Shown: positions 17,351 through 25,432 of the stretch, piece by piece
Layout: the number at the start of each line of letters is the position of its first letter
Numbering within the stretch: position 1 is the first letter of the stretch
NCBI GenBank assembly: GCA_937876375.1
Contig: CALEHY010000019.1
Location: 32,582-96,581 of the forward strand
Origin: an uncultured Clostridia bacterium
GTDB lineage: Bacteria > Bacillota > Clostridia > Oscillospirales > Acutalibacteraceae
Direction of reading: 5' to 3'
DNA length: 64,000 bases
Translations under genes and position numbers: made by a program
The notes under the pieces: generated by a model
Told to the model about the DNA's origin: nothing
Database searches by the model: none
What the model saw: the letters and a program-made list of their open reading frames with translations, nothing else

Positions 17351-17390
17351 AAAAAGAGGCAATATTCGTTTGAATATTGCCTCTAATATT
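17351..17390. terminator. Bidirectional terminator
   Basis: AGAGGCAATATTC (17355-17367), loop GTTT, GAATATTGCCTCT (17372-17384), with A and T runs outside. It serves the plus-strand operon and the convergent dehydrogenase. Confidence 0.9.
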
Positions 17391-18353
17391 TTATCTAAAT
17401 AGTATTCTATGGATATCGATTGAGTCCTGCTCGATAGGGTCGCTAGTAATCACCCCAGATTTAAAATCATTAAACTGTTTCTCATAATTAGAGTAAACAT
17501 TGATATACTGGTTGTGCATTCTTGCCTTTGTATTATCACAAAATACAACCTCTCTGTCATCACCATCGATGATAACAACAGACTGATTAGAATGGTCGAG
17601 CAACAGCTCCTTGTCTGTATCATAGAATTTCATCAGGGTTGTCTTTTGATTAATCCCCTTTGCCCAGCTAGTGTTGATGGTGCACAAGCACCTGCCATCA
17701 GTATATTTTGATACAGATGAATATGTAACACCGTCCTGCTCCTTGCTATCGAACGAAACTAACGAATAATTCTCTAGCTTAACCAATCTAGCAAGAACGC
17801 TCAAAATGTTAACACCACTGTCGATAAAGCTACCTGCAAGAGAGCATCTGTCCTTTATCAGCTCGCCATCAATCATATATGGATCGAAAAATCCAGACTC
17901 AATTTCCTTTGCGTTATCCAGCCTTAACTCTGCTGGTAGCTTGTCTTGATTGTCCAAATACCACTCAATATCGATCGAGTCAGCAGCATGGTAAACAACG
18001 CAAAACAGCACGCCAGCCTCCTTTGACGCACTATATAGCTCCTTTAAATCATCGAGATTTGTAGTGCCAGGCTTTTCGACGATAACATTTCTACCAGCCT
18101 TGATGCATTGCATAGCAATATCATAGTGGGTTGCTGGTGGTGTGCTAACCATAACAACGTCGATATCAGCATTAGCCAAAAAGGCATCAAGAGTATCAAA
18201 TGTCGAAACATTATTCTCACTAGCAAACTCTGTTGCGATACTTGTGTTTTTGTCAAACACAGCTGTAATAGTGTACTTGTCCTTTAGCTCATCAAGTGCA
18301 CCCTTTTGCCAAGCAAAAATAGTGCCCAATCCGACAAATCCAATTTTAATCAT
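17391..18353 (-). CDS. Gfo/Idh/MocA family oxidoreductase
   Basis: A 320-aa NAD(P)-binding protein. The Rossmann motif is IGFVGLGTIFAWQKGAL, the EKP catalytic motif appears as VIVEKPGTTN, and the substrate domain carries CSLAGSFIDSGVNILSVL. Start choice: an upstream in-frame ATG overlaps the ribosome site, while GGAGAATCGT precedes the ATG at 18353, giving MIKIGFVGLG. It is only distantly similar to the homologue at 4673-5653. Monocistronic; substrate unknown. Confidence 0.8.
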   Translation of the reverse strand: MIKIGFVGLGTIFAWQKGALDELKDKYTITAVFDKNTSIATEFASENNVSTFDTLDAFLANADIDVVMVSTPPATHYDIAMQCIKAGRNVIVEKPGTTNLDDLKELYSASKEAGVLFCVVYHAADSIDIEWYLDNQDKLPAELRLDNAKEIESGFFDPYMIDGELIKDRCSLAGSFIDSGVNILSVLARLVKLENYSLVSFDSKEQDGVTYSSVSKYTDGRCLCTINTSWAKGINQKTTLMKFYDTDKELLLDHSNQSVVIIDGDDREVVFCDNTKARMHNQYINVYSNYEKQFNDFKSGVITSDPIEQDSIDIHRILFR

Positions 18354-18373
18354 ACGATTCTCCAATATTTATA

Positions 18374-18572
18374 GAATCTTTTTACTTTTTCAAAGTAAAA
18401 AGACACCCTCGTGGGTGTCTTTCCACTTGGCAGTGGTATAACAACCTGTCAAGTCACGGTTGTATTTGCTACGCAAATCTCCACCTTAAAGACTTGACAG
18501 AACGTTATTACGGGTTTAATAGCATTTTAAACCCGTAATAAGGATTCTTCGAATCCTTCACATATCTTTGTA
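18374..18572. repeat. Hairpin cluster with a tRNA-Gln 3'-end duplicate
   Basis: Contents in order: hairpin CTTTTTACTTT/AAAGTAAAAAG (18378-18402), hairpin AGACACCC/GGGTGTCT (18401-18420), and TGGCAGTGGTATAA (18428-18441), which is identical to the 3' end of the tRNA at 18610-18623. Then come the arms CTGTCAAGTC/GACTTGACAG about 42 bp apart, a 15-bp stem TTATTACGGGTTTAA / TTAAACCCGTAATAA (18505-18519/18527-18541), and AAGGATTC/GAATCCTT. No gene is seen here. Confidence 0.75.
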
Positions 18573-18573
18573 A

Positions 18574-18609
18574 AAAACAAAAACACACCGTTTGGTGCGC
18601 TTTTGTTTT
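18574..18609 (-). terminator. tRNA-Gln terminator
   Basis: Reading the minus strand after the CCA end: AAAAGCGCACC, loop AAAC, GGTGTGTTTTT, then T-rich DNA. Confidence 0.75.
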
Positions 18610-18683
18610 TGGCAGTGGTATAAGGATTCGAACCTTAAATGACGGAGTCAGAGTCCGGAGTGTTACCGTTACACTATACCACT
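18610..18683 (-). tRNA. tRNA-Gln (CTG anticodon)
   Basis: 74 nt on the minus strand with encoded CCA. Acceptor AGTGGTA pairs with TACCACT; D arm GTGT-AACGGTA-ACAC; anticodon arm with loop CTCTGAC, giving anticodon CTG (codon CAG); T arm TAAGG-TTCGAAT-CCTTA. The outermost anticodon-stem pair is a C-T mismatch, and the rest is canonical. Confidence 0.93.
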
Positions 18684-18788
18684 ATATATACTTTTCGCAT
18701 CTCTGCACGAGATAATATAACACATTTCGGTGTAAGTTGCAAGAGAAATTTTTGAAAATATGAAAGTTTTTTGCAAAATCGTCCTATA

Positions 18789-18817
18789 TTTACATTAATA
18801 CCCCATTATGATATAAT
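18789..18817 (+). promoter_or_regulatory. Promoter of the GH89 gene
   Basis: TTTACA (18789-18794), 17 bp, TATAAT (18812-18817), 28 bp before the ATG. Confidence 0.7.
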
Positions 18818-18844
18818 TATTACAGAACATTTTGAGGTGAATAT

Positions 18845-20980
18845 ATGAATAACGTTATCAATGGATTTCTTGAGCGAAATCTGCCACAGTTCAAGGACAA
18901 GTTCATAGTCAATATTGCTCCAGCCGATATGGACGAGTATACTCTACAGTTTTCAGATGGCAAAATCGTCATCGACGCTAGTAGTGTTATCGCCTGCTGT
19001 GTCGGTATCTACGACTACCTAAAGGAGCACTGCAATGTTCAGCTGTCATGGTGCTCTAATACCGAGATTGCTATTGACGAGCTTGTGCCATTCGATGGTG
19101 TGATGAGCAGAAAAATTGAGCAAAAATTTAGAGTGTATATGAACTACTGCACCCTGAATTACACTATGAGCTGGTGGGATTTTGACCGATGGGAGAAAGA
19201 AATCGACTTTATGGCGATGAACGGTATCAATATGCCACTTGCCGTTGTTGGCACAGAGGCTGTGTGGTACGAGACGATGGTCGAGCTAGGCTTTAGCGAG
19301 GACGAAGCTCTGTCAACAATATCTGGTCCAGCGTTTTGGGCTTGGCAGTTGATGACGAATATCGAGGGCTACATTCCACCAAAGGACAAAAAATATGTCT
19401 ACGAACGACTAGAGCTTGGCAAAAAGATACTCAATCGCTATCTTGAGTTTGGTATGCAACCTATTCAACAAGGATTTTCTGGTCATGTGCCAATGCTGAT
19501 GAAGGAAAAATATCCTAACGAAACAATCATCGAGCAAAAGGGCTGGTGCACATATCCAAAGACAGCACAGCTAGACCCAACGGACGACTTTTTCATCAAG
19601 GTTGGCACCATATATCTAAACAAGATGGACGAGCTACTAGGCAACCATCACTACCTAGCCTGTGACCCATTCCACGAGGGCACTCCACCAAAGGACACAA
19701 AGCAATATCTCAACGCTGTTGGCACAGCTATCAACAAAATGTATCAGTCCTTTGACGAGCAGAGCATTTGGGTAATGCAAGGCTGGACACCTCGTAGGGA
19801 TATCGTCGAGGCTATACCAAAGGACAGACTGCTCATTCTTGACCTAGACTCTGACCGAACAGCCAAGGAATACAAATGGGTGCACGAAAATGGCTACACC
19901 ATCGTGTCTGGTATGCTACACAATTTTGGTGGCAAGAACGCTATGCAGGGTCATCTGCGTGACCATTGCAAGAACAATTTTGCTATACTTAAACAAAAGG
20001 GCATCAATGTCATCGGCAGTGGTATGTTCATGGAGGGTATCGAGCAAAACCCAGTCATCTATGACCTACAGTTCCAAATGCTGACAGAGAGTGGCAAGCT
20101 CGATTTTGACAAATGGCTAGAGCGCTACATTATTCGTCGATATGGCACTATTAACGACACATTGAAAGAGGTATGGTCCATTCTGCTACAGACCTGCTAT
20201 CGTAGTGACGGATATGAGGAGAACAGAGTCGGCTCTTGTCTTGCTGCAAGGCCACAGCTAATGCCTGTTATGACTGGTCCTTGCTGTTACACCAAGGTGC
20301 ATTATGATACAAAACAATATGAAAAGGCTGTGTCGCTATTCGCTACTTTAAGCGATGAGCTTGGTAGCGTTGATGCATACCAGTACGACCTGTGCGATAT
20401 GGTACGCCAAGCACTCAGCAACCGTTTTCACGACAATCAGCTAGAGTTCAAAGCTACATACAAAAAGCTGTTCCGAGATATCGACAAAATCAAGGCTATT
20501 GCTGACAAACAGCTAGAGCTATTGCTCGATTTGGACGAATTTTTAGCAAATCGTAGCGAAATGACTCTTGCAAGATGGGTCAACGCATCACACAATCTTG
20601 CTACCGACGATGATGAACGCAAATATTTTGATTTCAACGCTAGGACACAAATCACGCTATGGGGTGATATCGACACAGACACTTCAGAGCTGTTCGACTA
20701 CGCATGGAAAGAATGGCACGGATTAATCAAAGAATACTACTACCCAAGATGGCAGATATTCTACGATGAAATCATCAACGCTGTATCACACCACAAGCGA
20801 CCAAAAATGCCAAGCAATGCTTGGGTACAACGCAAATCGTACAAGAAATATCCAATCGGACAAAAAATCGACAAATTCGAGAACGAATGGATACACACCT
20901 ACAGCGAATACCCAACACCAACAAATAGCGATATCATCGCCCCAGCAAAAGCATTGATAAAAAAATACAATATTGGATAA
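18845..20980 (+). CDS. Alpha-N-acetylglucosaminidase (GH89)
   Basis: A 711-aa enzyme related to human NAGLU, removing terminal alpha-linked GlcNAc as in heparan sulfate or gastric-type mucin glycans. Family features: a small N-terminal alpha/beta domain, then RVYMNYCTLNYTMSWWDFDRWEKEIDFMAMNGINMPLA opening the TIM barrel (given in two parts: NYTMSWWDFDRW, DFMAMNGINMPLA), GTEAVWY, the CDPFHEG segment, and WVMQGWTPR. A C-terminal helical domain follows. There is no signal peptide, so it should act on imported oligosaccharide. The start follows GAGGTGAATAT. Confidence 0.9.
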   Translation: MNNVINGFLERNLPQFKDKFIVNIAPADMDEYTLQFSDGKIVIDASSVIACCVGIYDYLKEHCNVQLSWCSNTEIAIDELVPFDGVMSRKIEQKFRVYMNYCTLNYTMSWWDFDRWEKEIDFMAMNGINMPLAVVGTEAVWYETMVELGFSEDEALSTISGPAFWAWQLMTNIEGYIPPKDKKYVYERLELGKKILNRYLEFGMQPIQQGFSGHVPMLMKEKYPNETIIEQKGWCTYPKTAQLDPTDDFFIKVGTIYLNKMDELLGNHHYLACDPFHEGTPPKDTKQYLNAVGTAINKMYQSFDEQSIWVMQGWTPRRDIVEAIPKDRLLILDLDSDRTAKEYKWVHENGYTIVSGMLHNFGGKNAMQGHLRDHCKNNFAILKQKGINVIGSGMFMEGIEQNPVIYDLQFQMLTESGKLDFDKWLERYIIRRYGTINDTLKEVWSILLQTCYRSDGYEENRVGSCLAARPQLMPVMTGPCCYTKVHYDTKQYEKAVSLFATLSDELGSVDAYQYDLCDMVRQALSNRFHDNQLEFKATYKKLFRDIDKIKAIADKQLELLLDLDEFLANRSEMTLARWVNASHNLATDDDERKYFDFNARTQITLWGDIDTDTSELFDYAWKEWHGLIKEYYYPRWQIFYDEIINAVSHHKRPKMPSNAWVQRKSYKKYPIGQKIDKFENEWIHTYSEYPTPTNSDIIAPAKALIKKYNIG

Positions 20981-20982
20981 AA

Positions 20983-21016
20983 CAAAAAAGCACATTCGAC
21001 CGAATGTGCTTTTTTG
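20983..21016 (+). terminator. GH89 gene terminator
   Basis: AAAAAAGCACATTCG, 2-nt centre, CGAATGTGCTTTTTT. The symmetry also allows it to end minus-strand transcripts. Confidence 0.85.
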
Positions 21017-21067
21017 TATATAACAATTGTTAATATCTAAAATATCGTGTCAACATATTATGTTTCT

Positions 21068-21520
21068 TTACAAGCTTTTGATAGATGCATCAGTTAAATG
21101 AAAATATTGTAGTTCGCCTTCATTATATATGTTGAACGTGCCTACAACCTCTATATTATCGTTATTGATTATTCCAAGAGCGTCAAATTCATCAGTTAGC
21201 ACAAATTCTAACCCTTGCTGACAGCAGGCTGTTGCATCAGCAATAACACAGGCATAATAGGTCTTGTCTGTTTCTTCATCGTAATATTCGTTATACTGAC
21301 CTTGCATTTTAACTGTTTTGCCAACATACTTATCTGGGTATATCATCATATTATATACCTCACTATATACCATAGTGCTTGACAATTTTGTTAAATCAAC
21401 ATCCACAGCCTTAGCACTTGTTTGTTCTGTTGTAGCTTCTGCTTTCTTCTCATTTTTAGAGCAAGCTGAAAATGAGAACACAATACACAAAGCACAAATT
21501 ATTGCTATTAACCTTTTCAT
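21068..21520 (-). CDS. Putative lipoprotein in the zinc-uptake cluster
   Basis: 150 aa. The signal peptide MKRLIAIICALCIVFSFSAC ends in a lipobox (FSAC), followed by a charged linker and a beta-rich domain with KYVGKTVKMQGQYNEYYDEE and VEVVGTFNIYNEGE-like strands (here IEVVGTFNIYNEGE). These resemble an OB-fold. An ATACCQQGLEF segment carries a CC pair, echoed by NTKCCDWQWEI in the next gene, so the two are probably paralogous. It is the last gene of the znu-type operon, 9 bp after its neighbour. Function unknown; a metal-related surface role is inference from position. Confidence 0.6.
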   Translation of the reverse strand: MKRLIAIICALCIVFSFSACSKNEKKAEATTEQTSAKAVDVDLTKLSSTMVYSEVYNMMIYPDKYVGKTVKMQGQYNEYYDEETDKTYYACVIADATACCQQGLEFVLTDEFDALGIINNDNIEVVGTFNIYNEGELQYFHLTDASIKSL

Positions 21521-21528
21521 ATAACCAC

Positions 21529-22266
21529 CTAAAAGTCGGCTGATTCTTCAACGCTTGCATTAGTGATAACACCATTTGAATATGTACCACTAACAACAAC
21601 TCTTGAGCCAGTTGCTAAAACAGCATCACTCTCAAATTCTTGTGAGAAACAATTATCGTAATATGGGTGTTGAACAGTTGTTGGGCTTTCAATTCTGCCA
21701 TATACAGTAACTGTTTTGCCCTCAAATTTGTCTGCGTGAGCCTGCATATTAGCAACCTGAACACGCTCAAGTGTTCCACCCATTGTAGTTGTATCAACCT
21801 CAAATTCGCTCGGTGCAAGCTCATTAGTGATGTCGATAGTTGGATTTTCTATCCAATAGCTATCGAGTGCATTTTCGTTTGCAACAAATTTTCCACTAAC
21901 AGTAATAGTTGAGCCAATTACTGGCAAATCTTTCAAAGTATCTGGAGCAATCTCCCATTGCCAGTCACAGCACTTTGTATTGTCATTATATCCCCAAACA
22001 TAGTAACGCTGAGTGCTGTTAAATTCGTCATAGAGAATAGTGAAGATACCTTTCTTTGTTACATTCTTGTCGACATAAGCATCTGCTTGGTCGTTGTAGA
22101 ATATGTTTTGAAGCATAACATATTCATTAGAATCAATGATGGTTTCCATTTTTTGAGATACCACTTGCTCAGTTGGTTGTTGTTCATTATTTGTATCATT
22201 CTTTGAGCAACCAACAAATGCGAATAATATGGATAAGCACAAAAGTGCTGAGATTAATTTTTTCAT
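21529..22266 (-). CDS. Putative lipoprotein with two OB-like domains
   Basis: 245 aa. Signal peptide with lipobox FVGC, then two repeated beta-domains: one around DKNVTKKGIFTILYDEFN and TKCCDWQWEI, the second around KFEGKTVTVYGRIESPT and GSRVVVSGTYSNG. It contains about two copies of the domain in the adjacent 150-aa lipoprotein. It overlaps the permease gene by 4 bp, so it belongs to the metal ABC operon. A substrate-delivery or sensing role is possible but not shown. Confidence 0.6.
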   Translation of the reverse strand: MKKLISALLCLSILFAFVGCSKNDTNNEQQPTEQVVSQKMETIIDSNEYVMLQNIFYNDQADAYVDKNVTKKGIFTILYDEFNSTQRYYVWGYNDNTKCCDWQWEIAPDTLKDLPVIGSTITVSGKFVANENALDSYWIENPTIDITNELAPSEFEVDTTTMGGTLERVQVANMQAHADKFEGKTVTVYGRIESPTTVQHPYYDNCFSQEFESDAVLATGSRVVVSGTYSNGVITNASVEESADF

Positions 22267-23114
22267 TTTCTTCTACCTCCAACAAGACCGATAATATAGA
22301 ATAGCACAAAGCCAACAATATCAACTGCAACGATTGTTGAGCCAACAGGTGTGCCACCAAGAACAGATACTAAAATACCAAGTGTTGCACATACAACAGA
22401 GAAAATTGCAGAGCAAATTGTTACTGCCTTAAAGCTTTTGAAAACTCGCATTGCAGAAAGTGCTGGAAAAATCACAAGAGCAGAAATAAGAAGCGAGCCA
22501 ACCAAGTTCATTGCAAGAACAATAATAACTGCAATAATAATTGCAATTAATAGGTTATACGCATTTGCCCTAACGCCTGTTGCGCTTGCAAAGCTTTCGT
22601 CAAATGTAACTGCAAAAATTTTGTTGTAGAACAAAATGAACAGTGCAACAACGATAACTGAAAGCGCAACGCATAGCCAAACATCAAGCTTGCTGAGTGT
22701 TAGAATTGACGTTGAGCCAAAAAGAGTTGAACAAACATCACCAGATAAATTAGAGGATGTTGAAAACAAATTCATTATCAAATAACCTATTGCAAGCGAG
22801 CCAACGCTAATCATTGCTATTGCAGCGTCGCCCTTGATTTTTCTGTTTTGCCCACCCATTAAAAGCAGAACTGCACTTATTATCGTCACAGGTAAAATGA
22901 GTAACATATTGTTAGTTAAGTTAATAACTGCTGCTATTGCCATTGCACCAAATGCAACATGGGATAAACCATCACCAATGAATGAAAATCGTTTTAATAC
23001 AAGTGTTACGCCAAGGAGTGATGAGCAAAGCGCTATCATAATTCCTGCAATAAGAGCATAGCGAACAAATGGAAATTCCATATACTGTGCTAATTTTTCA
23101 ATCATATTAGTCAT
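22263..23114 (-). CDS. znuB: Zinc/manganese ABC transporter permease
   Basis: A 283-aa ABC-3 family permease with eight or so helices. Family motifs: RYALIAGIMIALCSSLLGV at the N terminus, GDGLSHVAFGAMAIA after the second helix, FDESFASATGVRANAYN in the cytoplasmic coupling region, and a C-terminal SVLGGTPVGSTIVAVDIVGF. It forms the membrane channel for Zn2+ or Mn2+. It overlaps the ATPase gene by 8 bp and is followed by the lipoprotein genes. Confidence 0.9.
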   Translation of the reverse strand: MTNMIEKLAQYMEFPFVRYALIAGIMIALCSSLLGVTLVLKRFSFIGDGLSHVAFGAMAIAAVINLTNNMLLILPVTIISAVLLLMGGQNRKIKGDAAIAMISVGSLAIGYLIMNLFSTSSNLSGDVCSTLFGSTSILTLSKLDVWLCVALSVIVVALFILFYNKIFAVTFDESFASATGVRANAYNLLIAIIIAVIIVLAMNLVGSLLISALVIFPALSAMRVFKSFKAVTICSAIFSVVCATLGILVSVLGGTPVGSTIVAVDIVGFVLFYIIGLVGGRRK

Positions 23115-23787
23115 TTGCTCCTACCTCCTTGATAAAATCTTCCTTTGTGCCATAGAATGTGTTGTTGCCCACCTGCAAAATATGGCTTGCATATTTAAGT
23201 GCAGAATGCATATCGTGAGAAATCATAATAATAGTTAAGCCTTGCTCGTTTAGCTCCTTGATTAGCTCATACATTTCGGCTGTAACCTTTGGGTCAAGAC
23301 CAGAAACAGGCTCATCAAGAAGTAGCACCTTTTCAGTTGCACATAATGCTCTTGCAAGAAGAACTCTTTGCTGTTGACCACCAGAAAGCTCACGATAGCA
23401 ACGCTTTGAAAGTGAGGTTATGTTCATACGCTCCATATTCTTCCTTGCAAGCTCCTTGTTTGACTTTGAATAAAACGGCTTTAAGCCAGTTTTGTTAAGA
23501 CAGCCAGACAAAACTATTTCGTAAACAGAGGCAGGAAAATCTCGCTGAACCACTGTTTGCTGTGGCAGATAGCCTATTTCATTTTTCTTTAGCCCATCTC
23601 CAAAAACAATTTCGCCACCAAGTGGAGATTTAAGACCAAGCATAGTTTTCATAAGTGTTGATTTACCAGAGCCATTTTCACCAATTATGCAAAGGTAATC
23701 GCCACTATTAACCTTAAAATTTAAGTTGTCCAAAACTATCTTGCTATCATAGCCAAGAGCAACATTTTTACATTCAACGAGTGCCAT
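23107..23787 (-). CDS. znuC: Zinc/manganese ABC transporter ATPase
   Basis: A 226-aa ABC ATPase. Walker A is IGENGSGKSTLMKTML, the Q loop is IGYLPQQT, the signature is ELSGGQQQRVLLARAL, Walker B is VLLLDEPVSGLD, and the switch His is in MISHDMHSALKYA. It powers the ABC-3 permease encoded by the overlapping downstream gene. The start ATG follows GGAGGTAGGAAA. Confidence 0.92.
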   Translation of the reverse strand: MALVECKNVALGYDSKIVLDNLNFKVNSGDYLCIIGENGSGKSTLMKTMLGLKSPLGGEIVFGDGLKKNEIGYLPQQTVVQRDFPASVYEIVLSGCLNKTGLKPFYSKSNKELARKNMERMNITSLSKRCYRELSGGQQQRVLLARALCATEKVLLLDEPVSGLDPKVTAEMYELIKELNEQGLTIIMISHDMHSALKYASHILQVGNNTFYGTKEDFIKEVGAND

Positions 23788-23805
23788 TTTCCTACCTCCA
23801 AAAAT

Positions 23806-24801
23806 TTATGCTAGTGCTTTTTCAAGAACAGCAAGATTATCTTCCATTATTGAAAGATAGCTTGCACCATTCTTAACATTTTCGCTTGTTACACTTTGAA
23901 GCGAATCAAGTGAAAGGATTTGCTGATTCTTGTCCTTTGTATTGCTAACGATAGTTTCAGCAATTTTGTGGTCTGTGCCCTCAATAGTGAGAACTGTTTT
24001 AAGACCTAATTCATCAACCTTGTCTGAAAGGAATTTGATTGTTTCAAAGCTTGCCTCTGTTTCAGCAGAGCAACCAACAAAGGCTGCATAGTAATCAAGA
24101 CCATAATCATCAACCATATATCTAAATGGGAATCTATCACCAAACAGAACAGTCTTTGTTTTTGCGTTGTCGCATACTGCTTGATATTTATTATCAAGCT
24201 CGGTTAATGACTTAATGTAGTTTTCTGTGTTTGCCTTATAGGTTGCCTCGTTCTCGCTATCAAGAGCGATTATAGATTTTGAAATACTGTCGCAAAGGGT
24301 AATTGCATTTTTGAGTGATAACCAAATATGTTCGTCATATTCGATTTCTTCCTCTTCACCGTGTTCCTCTTCTTCCTCCTCTTCAGCTTCCATACCTTCC
24401 TTAACCTCTTCCTCCTTAGCGCTGTCGCCAAGGGTTTCAAGAAGGTTAACCACAACCATATTTTTATTAGTTGCATTGGCAAGGGCATCCTCAACCCATT
24501 CGTCACTTTCGCCACCAACATAAACGAACATATCGCAAGTTGAGATTTTTGCTAAATCGTCAACGGTTGGCTGGTAGTTGTGCAAATCTATTCCATTGTC
24601 AAGGAGCAAGGTTAAATCAACATTATCTGCCTTGTCGCCAAGGATATTCTTAACCCAGTCATACTGTGGAAATATAGTGCAAATAATGCTTAATTTCTTT
24701 GTTTCGTTATTGTCATCGCTCGCGTTTTTTGAGCAAGCACCAAATGCAAAAATAATTGATAAACATAATATAATAGATAAAATCTTCTTAAATTTAGACA
24801 T
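23806..24801 (-). CDS. znuA: Zinc/manganese-binding lipoprotein
   Basis: A 331-aa solute-binding protein of the cluster A-I metal family. Start at 24801 (MSKFKKILSIILC) because GGAGG lies 8 bp upstream; a TTG five codons earlier overlaps that site. Signal peptide with lipobox FGAC. Ligand-type segments are DLHNYQPTVDD, YDEHIWLSLKNA and GCSAETEASFETIKFLSD. The mobile metal-capture loop is almost purely acidic (EEEEEEEHGEEEEIEYDEH) instead of the His-rich loop usual in ZnuA. It donates metal to the two downstream ABC subunits. Confidence 0.9.
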   Translation of the reverse strand: MSKFKKILSIILCLSIIFAFGACSKNASDDNNETKKLSIICTIFPQYDWVKNILGDKADNVDLTLLLDNGIDLHNYQPTVDDLAKISTCDMFVYVGGESDEWVEDALANATNKNMVVVNLLETLGDSAKEEEVKEGMEAEEEEEEEHGEEEEIEYDEHIWLSLKNAITLCDSISKSIIALDSENEATYKANTENYIKSLTELDNKYQAVCDNAKTKTVLFGDRFPFRYMVDDYGLDYYAAFVGCSAETEASFETIKFLSDKVDELGLKTVLTIEGTDHKIAETIVSNTKDKNQQILSLDSLQSVTSENVKNGASYLSIMEDNLAVLEKALA

Positions 24802-24964
24802 AAAAATAGCCTCCAAAAATAAATATTGTTAAAAAATGCGCAAAAGGGCGCAAAAAAACAAGGAGAATAAAGGGATATAATAATCCCTTGGTATCAGCAT
24901 CTACAAATAGATAGAATTTCCCTATGTAGATAGATTATCCCCTTGGTGTAAAATTCAACAATAT
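24802..24964 (-). promoter_or_regulatory. Leader of the znu-type operon
   Basis: 163 bp between the small membrane-protein gene and znuA. Minus strand shows two related motifs, CACCAAGGGGATAATCTA and TACCAAGGGATTATTATA, the latter forming an AGGGAT/ATCCCT hairpin. Then comes a direct repeat TTTTGCGCCC-TTTTGCGCA before the znuA ribosome site. No canonical Zur box is seen. Metal-responsive control is likely for this type of operon but not demonstrated. Confidence 0.4.
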
Positions 24965-25261
24965 TTAATTTGAAAGCTTTACCTTAAGATCAACAGGAGT
25001 ATTAACCTTAACAACATATTTAATTAAGCCTAAAGTAAGCACTAATGCCCAAAAAACACAAATAATGGCCATTGCTTCCTCTGGCTTTGGTGTTTGGTTG
25101 TCAAATAGCTTAAGGCTCAAATTTATTTGATCACAAATTTGACAGTCAGAACCTGTACATTTATGATTAGCACTTTCTACAACGAAAAGAGCAGAAGAAA
25201 CCAAGCCGATTGCCATTGCAACAGCCACGATAATAGCTATAATTCTATTACGCTTGGTCAT
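24965..25261 (-). CDS. Small membrane protein with CTGSDCQIC motif
   Basis: 98 aa, two hydrophobic helices (residues ~8-27 and ~63-83) with an extracytoplasmic segment carrying C-x4-C-x2-C plus a preceding His (NHKCTGSDCQICDQI), a plausible metal-binding knuckle. It is the first gene before znuA and probably part of the same regulon. Short proteins with this Cys pattern are familiar beside Firmicute zinc importers, but I know no assigned function. Start after AAGGAGCGATATT. Confidence 0.6.
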   Translation of the reverse strand: MTKRNRIIAIIVAVAMAIGLVSSALFVVESANHKCTGSDCQICDQINLSLKLFDNQTPKPEEAMAIICVFWALVLTLGLIKYVVKVNTPVDLKVKLSN

Positions 25262-25363
25262 AATATCGCTCCTTTTTTATTCTTTATTTTATATTATCAC
25301 TTTTTATTTAAAAGTCAATAAGTAAGATTAGCCATTTGATGCATCAAATTCGGCGTGATACCA

Positions 25364-25432
25364 AAAGTATCTGACAACACCAATAACAAAAAATAACTGC
25401 CATAACGAAAAAACTTCGTTATGGCAGTTGCT
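25364..25432 (-). terminator. Terminator and repeat copy downstream of the transglutaminase gene
   Basis: The 15-bp stem AACTGCCATAACGAA (25395-25409) / TTCGTTATGGCAGTT (25415-25429) reads into ATTTTTTG on the minus strand. The terminator and its ~30-bp flank (ATACCAAAA, TCTG, CACC) recur at 27073-27160. Confidence 0.8.

Noticed and set aside
24802..24964. Zur box upstream of znuA
   Set aside because: No sequence close to the known Firmicute Zur consensus was found; only local repeats and hairpins.
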